A stretch of 10,554 bases of DNA from Cephalothrix simula (Eukaryota; Nemertea; Palaeonemertea; Archinemertea; Cephalotrichidae), in NCBI GenBank assembly GCA_035591015.1, contig JAXIUW010222174.1, positions 1 to 10,554 of the forward strand, given 5' to 3'. A model generated the notes under the pieces. It did no database searches, had not been told where the DNA came from, and was given only the letters and a program-made list of their open reading frames with translations. Below are positions 7,301 to 10,554 of this stretch, piece after piece (the stretch's first letter is position 1; every line of letters begins with the position of its first letter). A program made the position numbers and the translations under genes.

Positions 7301-10014
7301 ATCAAACCCCTTAGAGATTGTATGCGCTAACATCGTCAACGAAGCAAGAAGCATGTGTCGCTACATTGATCTGATGTAGCGCTAACATCGTAAGTTATCG
7401 AGCCCGTATTGCCAACGATGACTAGTGAATTAGTTTTATACTTTAGCGAGAGAAATTGAGGTTTTCGACAGTTTGGCGTTAAGCTTACTTTACATGTGCA
7501 ATACGAATGATATAAGAAACTTTTGTTTGAGGGAATGAAAAAAGTTAACGTTAGTCCTGAAGAATAATTGTAAACGAATGCTGATAATAGAAATCGGATA
7601 TTTTTTCGATAACCACTCTATTCAAAACTACATTTTCCGGGATCGTTTTACTCAAGTTGGACTCAAGAGTTTTGTTAAATCAATTTCACCCAAGTTTTTA
7701 TTAGGATATTAAAGGGTTCAGCGTTAGTGTTAGGCATTTGATTTGACTAATGCAATAGTCCTTCGCAAGACGGGGTAGATAACTGATGATGTTTGCACTA
7801 TCCCAGATCAATGTAGCGACACATACTTCATGCTTCGTCGACGATGTTAGCGCATACAATCGTAAAGGGGTTTGATAGCATAGTGCTCTTTTAGCGCATC
7901 CTTAGCGAAGTTATGCGACAAAATAAGTGGAAGGTAGTCTAATGAAAAGAAACATGATCAAGTGTTTGATTTTTCATGTTTTTCACCTGTTTTTCATCAA
8001 ATGCAATCTACAAAGATCTACATCATTATAAATTAGTATCCCGATTCTGTTGGCTGAGTCATCGTCACGATGTTTAGAGCAATTTTAGCGCAATCATACG
8101 TCATTTTGAATTATGACAACACAAGGTTAATTAATAAATTAATACTCCAATGAATATGTTTTTGTCTTATTTCAACTAATTGGGCCTCGAACCGGCGAAA
8201 GCAGCAGATTGAAGTATTGTTACTAAATTTATGATTAAATGTGGTTATAGAAAATAAAATAAAATAATTTTTAAATCATTCTTCAGATACGGCTCTCGCC
8301 AGTTGAAAATATCGATGAAATATGTGATAAAATTATTGAAAAACCAGGTAGGTATAAAAATGTATTAAATCATTTCTAGACTGGTTCCGAAATATTGCTG
8401 TACACAAAAAGCCCCCCCCCGCGGTTTTCTTGAAAGCTGGGGCCTAAACCTCCTTGACCCTTATATTTTCCCTTGTGGGAATCCTTGATCAATGTTTATA
8501 TTTATTTTTAAAGGAGAAGGCACCCTGGTGCCGCCCAGGGCCAAAAATTAATTTTTTTCAAAAAAATTAATTTTATTTCTTCAAATAGTGATTTGGGGCA
8601 CCCGAAGGCCCCTAGTATACTGAAGGTGACTCATGTTTCTCTCTAAATGCCCCCCTTTCGATCGAATATGTACAAACCCGTCAGTTCACTACGGTAGAAC
8701 TAAGGCGCCCAAATACTGCCCAAAACTTAAATTTTCAAAAAAATAATTTTCCAAAAGTTTTGGCCAAAAAACGGCGCACACGTACCCTTTGAAAATATAA
8801 ATTTTGATCAGGGTTTCCACAAGCATTCAGAAAATATAAGGTCAAGGGGGTTAAGGCCCCAGCTTTTAAGAAAACCGCTGGGGGGGCTTTTTTCGACTCA
8901 TTTCTAACGCCCTGCCAATTTATCCATACATTTGTGTATTCAAGTACGAATATTTTGAATTACTGTGGTGAATGACAGCACTACCGCTTTACTTCGTAAA
9001 CATAGTCTATGGCTCCAGCATGCACGATAGCGGCACGGGGCTGATTGACTTTCGTGAACTAGAGTAGTTATAATGTTAATCTTTGTTAAATTCTTTGAAT
9101 TTTCTTTTAAAAATATTGCATAACCCTTTTTAACGATCAAAATTAAAGTAATTAACTTGTCAGACTGTGCCTTTAGATACATCAGGAAATTATAAGGGAA
9201 TTAGCAAGCATTGCTGTGTTTGAAAGGGTATATCTAGGTGGTATTTTACAATATTTCTATTTCAATAGGCCTTGAAATCTATACACCATTGAATTACATA
9301 TTATCTAAATTGTCATTTACAAAATACTCCATGTCCAAGCTTGCTCCAATCCCGAAAAATTGTCATATAAAACAGCCCAACTGCGCTTCTTATTTTCCCT
9401 AGTGGCATATGTCTTCCTACTATTTCTCAGCACATCCGAAATTCTGTAAAATTACGTCACAAAAGAGCTTCTCGCAATAATTGTGCCGAACACAATAATG
9501 ATTTATAAATAGACCAATCCTGACCCAAGAACAATTACTTAATAATGAAGTTAATCTGCGTTAACTCATGTGTATTCTTTTATAATTTCATTATTGGCTT
9601 TCCCAGTCATGTGACCGGAAGTAATGTGCTCAAAACTGGAAGAAAGACAATCGCCACTACACTGTTCTTCTTGCTAATTCCCTTATAAATTCCTGGATAC
9701 ATATATTACTTTTAAGTACCCCATCAAGGAAATGTCATTTTACATTGTCATCTTACATTAGAGCTAATGTAGGGTCAGGGAAGGGGCACCGATTTGAAAT
9801 CAATTTTTCATCTTTAATTTCAGAGTCATTACCGCGTCTTGAAACTGATCTCCTAGAATGTATTCGCTGTCATTATTTACGTGAAAAGAGCTTACCATCC
9901 CGACTCCAAATTATCGTTGATAATGAAGATATATGGAAAAATCAACATCATTTAGTGCATAAAGTGATACATTTTGTCTTACTAATTAAACTACGATTAG
10001 TAGAAAATGATAAG
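1124..10014 (+). CDS. GTF3C4: GTF3C4-like TFIIIC90 (TFIIIC delta subunit), partial, 10 exons
   Basis: Proposed join: 1124-1320, 2264-2396, 2558-2672, 3099-3196, 3282-3433, 4034-4157, 5251-5428, 5581-5626, 8287-8347, 9824-10014 (1295 nt; two bases finishing a codon, then 431 codons with no stop). Every intron starts GT and ends AG, and phases agree at all junctions. By eye the product follows human GTF3C4 (822 residues, from memory) from about residue 150 to about 620: LDRTLNPE against LDRVFNPE, then a WSP motif, a DHRLSIF strand, and near the end DLLECIRCHYLREKSLP against DLIDLVRWKILKDKHIP. In animals this nuclear subunit helps TFIIIC bind tRNA-type promoters and recruit RNA polymerase III; histone acetyltransferase activity is reported for the human protein. 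Its N-terminal part is a WD-like propeller (TFIIIC delta N-terminal family). The start codon and C-terminal zinc domain are outside the window. Identity is inferred from motif similarity without a database search. Confidence 0.85.
1455..2055. repeat. CpG-rich degenerate repeat tract in intron 1
   Basis: Variants of the words GATACGCGATTCGC, GCGACTTGCGGAT and TTCGCGAATT recur about every 20-60 bp, many self-complementary (for example ATACGCGAATCGCGTAT at 1734). A longer imperfect tandem copy is visible: the block at about 1778-1845 (GCGACTTGCGGAT, CAGCTAG, GAATTTTACAA, TACGC) is repeated at about 1851-1918. CpG is far commoner here than in the flanking AT-rich DNA. This looks like a decayed satellite or minisatellite. 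Short open frames on both strands are by-products of the stop-poor repeat. Confidence 0.65.
2056..2263. other. 3' end of intron 1
   Basis: AT-rich intronic sequence leading to the exon 2 acceptor. No repeat or gene is seen in it. It contains one GC-rich word (CCCCGCCGCGCTG) at 2105. Confidence 0.5.
2264..2396 (+). CDS. GTF3C4: GTF3C4-like exon 2 of window (residues 66-109 plus split codon)
   Basis: The acceptor is TTTTCAG at 2263 and the donor ACAG|GTTTGT at 2397. It starts in phase 0 directly after exon 1 and reads IADLTRKLYVYLKKDKF and then a charged stretch, ending RCAIT. The human counterpart has VDLTEIYGERLYE followed by a charged linker that leads to a WS motif. Here the linker is acidic and lysine-rich (DENEDLRSEGK). 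The exon ends with one base of a split codon, which exon 3 completes. Confidence 0.83.
2558..2672 (+). CDS. GTF3C4: GTF3C4-like exon 3 of window (residues 111-147 plus split codons)
   Basis: The acceptor is AAATTTTAG at 2557 and the donor AATGG|GTAATT at 2673. The split codon joins to GAA, giving EFAWSPLFE, then CFLVSIARDGVMCFWK. This is a WS motif followed by a hydrophobic strand, a DG turn and a W-terminated strand, which is WD-like blade organisation. The human protein has MEWSG, then VLLAVLFENGNIAVWQF at the equivalent place. The exon ends in phase 2 (GG), completed by the A of exon 4. Confidence 0.85.
2713..3051. mobile_element. MITE-like inverted-repeat element, copy 1 (intron 3)
   Basis: Long imperfect inverted repeats begin with TIR CARGACGTTAGAAATGAGCC (2713-2732) and end with its complement at 3032-3051. 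The arms extend inward about 90-100 bp (GCGGTTTTCTTGAAAG, GGGCCTAA, TTGTGGAAAA, CCCTGATCCAAGT), with the left arm lacking about 20 bases present in the right. The central part (2818-2930) is single copy. There is no transposase frame. A second member lies at about 8405-8913 in the same orientation. A TA precedes the left end, but no clear duplication follows the right end. Sequence shared with copy 2 continues to about 3078, so the true right end may lie there. Confidence 0.78.
3099..3196 (+). CDS. GTF3C4: GTF3C4-like exon 4 of window (residues 149-180 plus split codons)
   Basis: The acceptor is weak (AAATTTAAG at 3098) and the donor is CAAG|GTACGA at 3197. The frame reads SGSNNNCTVSLIKG, then SEPSSILWCSLSEDQ. 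The human protein has a serine-rich linker, then SPSVLFWWEYEHNN at this place, so PSSILWCSL is the conserved strand. Coding quality is supported mainly by phase agreement on both sides and by the SILW motif. Confidence 0.78.
3282..3433 (+). CDS. GTF3C4: GTF3C4-like exon 5 of window (residues 182-231)
   Basis: The acceptor is TCCATTTCTAG at 3281 and the donor CGAGAG|GTATGT at 3434. The exon reads GLVIIGTKKGTLHGFIISVN, then EFTLWEHDDLLTVGNPLWL. The human protein has GLIVGSAFGPIKILPVN, then PVILWKEMDQLPV, so the blade strand, the LW motif and the acidic turn all line up. The exon ends in phase 0. Confidence 0.87.
3434..4033. other. Intron 5
   Basis: 600-nt intron. It contains a perfect 13-bp hairpin with a 5-nt loop at 3677-3707 (AATGTTTTTGGAT / ATCCAAAAACATT). 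The following stretch (3715-3830) is richer in GC than its surroundings and could be repeat-derived. No coding sequence is seen. Confidence 0.55.
3677..3707. repeat. Perfect 13-bp hairpin in intron 5
   Basis: AATGTTTTTGGAT (3677-3689), loop AAAAG, then ATCCAAAAACATT (3695-3707). The stem is exact. It is not followed by a T-run that would suggest an RNA polymerase III unit. Confidence 0.65.
4034..4157 (+). CDS. GTF3C4: GTF3C4-like exon 6 of window (residues 232-272 plus split codon)
   Basis: The acceptor is TGTTTTTTTTAAG at 4033 and the donor AGTG|GTATGT at 4158. The product reads ENKLYFSKENHICECHV and then a lysine/glutamate-rich segment, ending MESTIS. The human protein here has a strand (SLVVAARGSYVFWCLL) and a connecting loop. 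The match is loose, and the window protein looks shorter, so this blade is divergent. Assignment rests on phase, good splice sites and position. Confidence 0.75.
4158..4396. other. First part of intron 6
   Basis: AT-rich intronic sequence between the exon 6 donor and the 308-bp element. Nothing recognisable. Confidence 0.45.
4402..4709. mobile_element. 308-bp non-autonomous DNA transposon with 5-bp target duplication
   Basis: The element starts CAGGGTGG and ends CCACCCTG, an 8-bp perfect TIR. ACGAG lies immediately outside on both sides (4397-4401 and 4710-4714), a direct 5-bp target-site duplication. Subterminal words recur: CCTGGAAATCAGGGAA near the left end (4427-4442) and CTGGAAATCAGGGAAT near the right (4665-4680), with other GTCAGGGAATTTT-like words between. 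A CAG...CTG terminus recalls hAT-type elements, but those normally give 8-bp duplications, so the superfamily is left open. No open frame. Confidence 0.8.
4715..5132. other. Later part of intron 6
   Basis: A CpG-bearing stretch with CCAATCAGAATTCGCG lies at 4729-4744. Overlapping open frames of about 60-90 codons on both strands (4894-5208) have no recognisable motif and run into the tandem repeat. I treat the region as intronic, possibly old repeat. Confidence 0.45.
5133..5196. repeat. 22-bp tandem repeat, about 3 copies
   Basis: Units start at 5133, 5155 and 5177, each beginning GGGTCCTTTCTACGAAACTA. The first two are 22 bp and identical; the third is cut after 20 bp. The array lies 54 bp before exon 7. 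The lack of mismatches implies a recent expansion. Confidence 0.9.
5251..5428 (+). CDS. GTF3C4: GTF3C4-like exon 7 of window (residues 274-331 plus split codons)
   Basis: The acceptor is TTTTTTTATTCAAG at 5250. Two donors overlap at the 3' end: GTAGGT at 5429 and GTATTT at 5433. Only the first keeps the frame open; the second would include TCG TAG, an in-frame stop. The product reads RKELWVTTVKGQCNIIQLD, then WLCHGISFSQTDTILGYVQ. The human protein has GTVYTCSSDGKVRQLIP, then HGIAVSPCGAYLAI, so two propeller strands and the HGI motif align. The exon ends in phase 2. Confidence 0.85.
5581..5626 (+). CDS. GTF3C4: GTF3C4-like exon 8 of window (46-nt small exon, residues 333-347)
   Basis: This very short exon has acceptor TAATTATAG at 5580 and a near-consensus donor CAA|GTAAGT at 5627. 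Its first base completes a serine codon from exon 7, and it then reads PGYYYDHLALRTPLQ. The human protein has NKNYQVQFVTLKT at the matching place, so the aromatic pair and the L-RT/L-KT end agree. It is flanked by a 152-nt intron and by the longest intron of the window. Confidence 0.77.
5711..5764 (+). repeat. AGGTCA repeats: perfect DR1 and a 16-bp tandem pair
   Basis: AGGTCAAAGGTCA at 5711-5723 is an exact direct repeat of AGGTCA spaced by one base (DR1), the classical site for RXR/HNF4-type nuclear receptors. It runs into two exact 16-bp units (GTCAAACATCTCAAAA at 5720-5735 and 5736-5751) and a third AAAGGTCAAA word. Simple repeat expansion explains it as well as a regulatory site. Confidence 0.65.
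6124..6135 (-). promoter_or_regulatory. CTCF-like core motif (minus strand)
   Basis: The complement reads CCACTAGGTGGC, which fits the CTCF core CCASYAGRKGGC at every position. This is a motif match only; binding is not shown. Confidence 0.4.
6494..6868. mobile_element. Foldback element with about 140-bp arms (intron 8)
   Basis: The left arm (about 6494-6632) and right arm (about 6728-6868) are complementary with scattered mismatches. Shared words in order from the outside are TCGAAAATAGAC, AAGTCCCACT, GTCGGATGTTAAGGGAA, CTCGAATCGTT, AGCTACAATAG and TTGGCATATCAAGCAT. The loop of about 95 nt contains TGACCC-CCAC-GGGTCA (6702-6717). There is no open frame and no certain target duplication. It fits a non-autonomous foldback or MITE. 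Confidence 0.78.
6943..7430. mobile_element. TA-flanked MITE, copy A (intron 8)
   Basis: The ends are ATGCACTAGTCA (6943-6954) and the complement of ATTCACTAGTCA (7419-7430), 11 of 12 matching. A TA lies directly outside each end (6941-6942 and 7431-7432), as expected of a TA target duplication. The inverted repeat continues inward over about 55 bp with lower identity (GCAAGACGGGGTCGATAA on the left, its degraded complement at about 7393-7413). Near the right end is a local palindrome, CGCTACAT / ATGTAGCG (7359-7381). The size and TA duplication suit a Tc1/mariner- or PIF/Harbinger-derived element. There is no transposase frame. Confidence 0.72.
7433..7741. other. Spacer between the two opposed MITE copies
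   Basis: About 310 nt of AT-rich sequence with no repeat partner in the window and no plausible open frame. It forms the loop of the large palindrome. Confidence 0.5.
7742..8100. mobile_element. MITE copy B, inverted relative to copy A, truncated
   Basis: The complement of this segment follows copy A from 7432 back to about 7055. Shared words are ATGACTCAGCCAACAGA, AACATGAAAAAT, TTCGCTAAGGATG, TATGCGCTAACATCGTC and GTGTCGCTACATTGATCTG. The GCAAGACGGGGT end motif is present at 7765-7776. The far end stops matching at about 8100, so the last ~110 bp of the element are missing or replaced. With copy A it makes an imperfect palindrome of about 350-bp arms around a 310-nt loop. Confidence 0.78.
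8101..8286. other. 3' end of intron 8
   Basis: AT-rich sequence with a run of AAATAAAATAAAATAATT before the exon 9 acceptor. Nothing else recognised. Confidence 0.45.
8287..8347 (+). CDS. GTF3C4: GTF3C4-like exon 9 of window (61 nt, residues 348-367 plus split codon)
   Basis: The acceptor is AATCATTCTTCAG at 8286 and the donor CCAG|GTAGGT at 8348. In phase 0 after exon 8 it reads IRLSPVENIDEICDKIIEKP. The pattern fits an amphipathic helix; the human protein has TFEEAAAQLLESSVQNL here. Sequence similarity is low, so the assignment depends on phase, splice sites and the helix-rich character that follows the propeller in this family. Confidence 0.73.
8405..8913. mobile_element. MITE-like inverted-repeat element, copy 2 (intron 9)
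   Basis: Same family and orientation as the element in intron 3. The right part (about 8703-8913) matches copy 1 closely: CCCAAAACTTAAATTTTC, GGCGCA, TTTGAAAATATAAA, GATCAGGGTTT, CCACAAG, ATTCAGAAAAT, GGCCCCAGCTTT and CTCATTTCTAACG. The left arm (8408-8500) retains GCGGTTTTCTTGAAAGC and GGGCCTAAACC, but its outer TIR is lost or changed. About 180-200 bp in the centre (8510-8700) have no counterpart in copy 1, so copy 2 is a longer member or carries an insertion. Similarity to copy 1 continues past the right TIR to about 8940. Confidence 0.76.
8941..9176. other. Intron 9 between two elements
   Basis: AT-rich sequence with a small GC-rich patch (9010-9060). A minus-strand open frame of 80 codons here has no recognisable motif and is probably spurious. 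Confidence 0.45.
9177..9702. mobile_element. About 526-bp element with ~30-bp terminal inverted repeats (intron 9)
   Basis: The left end (9177-9208) and the complement of the right end (9670-9702) agree as ATRYATCCAGGAAWTTATAAG followed by GGAATTAGCAAG, with about four differences. The core TTATAAGGGAATTAGCAAG is exact on both sides. The interior is unique and non-coding. No clear target duplication: the flanks are CTTTAG on the left and ATATTACT on the right. Probably another MITE family. Confidence 0.72.
9703..9823. other. 3' end of intron 9
   Basis: Contains a small near-palindrome ACATTAG-AG-CTAATGT (9755-9770). Otherwise plain intronic sequence with a pyrimidine tract before exon 10. 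Confidence 0.45.
9824..10014 (+). CDS. GTF3C4: GTF3C4-like exon 10 of window (residues 369-431)
   Basis: The acceptor is CTTTAATTTCAG at 9823 and the donor GATAAG|GTATTT at 10015. The product reads ETDLLECIRCHYLREKSLP, a variable stretch with WKNQHH, then HFVLLIKLRLVE. The human protein has DLIDLVRWKILKDKHIP, then WRFKLFLLRILYQS. The two helices and their spacing match well, which anchors the 3' side of the gene. An open frame continues for 13 codons past the donor to a stop at 10051, but it is low-complexity TTT/ATT sequence that looks intronic. The exon ends in phase 0, so further exons with the zinc-binding C-terminus are expected beyond the window. Confidence 0.85.
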
Positions 10015-10151
10015 GTATTTTATTTTAACACGTTTGTCACCATTATTATTTAGTTTAACCCTTAACGCACTGTAGAGGGGGAGGGGGGCGAATGAATTTT
10101 GTCCGAAACTTAAAATGTGAATTTTATAAAGAGTACAGCCTAGACGAAATA

Positions 10152-10321
10152 AGCGACCATTTCTTCCTAAGTAAGGCAGGTATAATTTTTCAAAATAACG
10201 CCCTTTGACGTCATACCGCCATTTTGATGACGCCATCAGCCCCAAAATATGGCGGTATGACGTCATAGGGCATTATTTTGAAAAAATGAAACCTACCTAT
10301 CTTAGGTAGAAATGGTTCGCT
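10152..10321. mobile_element. Long hairpin / MITE-like palindrome containing TGACGTCA
   Basis: The arms at about 10152-10223 and 10247-10321 are complementary over about 70 bases with few mismatches: AGCGACCATTTCT / AGAAATGGTTCGCT at the outside, TTTTTCAAAATAA / TTATTTTGAAAAA, and TTTGACGTCATACCGCCAT / ATGGCGGTATGACGTCATAG near the centre. The loop is about 23 nt. Each arm carries a TGACGTCA octamer. The right arm has an extra small hairpin, CTACCTA-TCT-TAGGTAG (10293-10309). No open frame of merit. Confidence 0.82.
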
Positions 10322-10399
10322 GATTTCAATTCCCCAACGGTTTTTTGCTATCTCTAACGCGGTCAAGGCTGCACTCAGGAGGCATAAATCAGTTTTCTG

Positions 10400-10413
10400 C
10401 CGCTAGGGGGCGC
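10400..10413 (+). promoter_or_regulatory. CTCF-like core motif
   Basis: CCGCTAGGGGGCGC matches the CTCF core (CCRSYAGRKGGCRS) closely, with G at the third position where A is commonest. It lies about 80 bp after the hairpin and 6 bp before a TGACGTCA. Motif match only. Confidence 0.45.
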
Positions 10414-10554
10414 CACTATGACGTCATAAAATTTTAACCCTATTCCCACCGGGGGGGACCTCAATGTGCTCCTAGTGGTTTTTTACCTGGCAATTTTTTA
10501 TGTCTTGAGATAATCAATATTTTTTTCTACGACTTTATTATTCAACTATATTTA

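Larger units (their letters stand above)
10015..10554. other. Start of intron 10
   Basis: Begins with donor GTATTT. Holds a G-rich run (10074-10088), a long hairpin (10152-10321), TGACGTCA at 10419-10426 and a CTCF-like motif (10400-10413). The intron runs off the window. No further exon is seen. Confidence 0.6.

Noticed and set aside
8940-9182. 80-codon minus-strand open frame in intron 9
   Set aside because: It overlaps the end of one element and the start of another and has no recognisable motif.
9997-10266. 89-codon minus-strand open frame
   Set aside because: It spans half of a hairpin element and overlaps exon 10 in antisense; no support.
1-10554. tRNA, rRNA, snRNA genes or CRISPR arrays
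   Set aside because: I saw no A-box/B-box pair with a foldable cloverleaf, no rRNA words and no regular spacer-repeat array. The intronic hairpins lack RNA polymerase III terminators at suitable places.

Overview
The window is AT-rich animal (metazoan) nuclear DNA. It carries the middle part of one split protein-coding gene on the + strand. I count ten coding exons separated by nine GT-AG introns, from 1124 to 10014. The exons join in one open frame, with matching phase at all nine junctions, to give 431 complete codons. The protein resembles GTF3C4 (TFIIIC90, the delta subunit of RNA polymerase III factor TFIIIC), aligned by eye from memory of the human protein. The start codon, the first exon(s) and the C-terminal zinc-binding domain lie outside the window. 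The species cannot be named. The divergent GTF3C4, the moderate introns and the many small inverted-repeat elements point to an invertebrate or other fast-evolving animal.

Layout. 1-1123: no recognisable exon; this is probably the end of an upstream intron. It holds TGACGTCA palindromes, a duplicated palindrome (303-369) and a hairpin element (638-760). 1124-1320: exon 1 of the window. Intron 1 (1321-2263) contains an unusual CpG-rich degenerate repeat tract. Exons 2 to 6 (2264-4157) encode beta-propeller sequence; intron 3 is mostly one inverted-repeat element. Intron 6 (4158-5250) has a 308-bp terminal-inverted-repeat element with a 5-bp target duplication, and a 22-bp tandem triplet. Exons 7 and 8 (5251-5428, 5581-5626) are followed by a 2.66-kb intron 8. 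That intron is built largely from foldback elements, including a TA-flanked element and a second, oppositely oriented copy of it. Exon 9 (8287-8347) is followed by intron 9, which has a second member of the intron-3 element family and a separate ~526-bp inverted-repeat element. Exon 10 (9824-10014) is followed by the start of intron 10, with a long hairpin (10152-10321) and a CTCF-like motif.

Only one gene is present, so there is no operon-like cooperation to describe. The notable biology is the load of non-autonomous, hairpin-forming elements packed into the introns of a housekeeping RNA polymerase III factor gene. None of these elements has an open frame that looks like a transposase.
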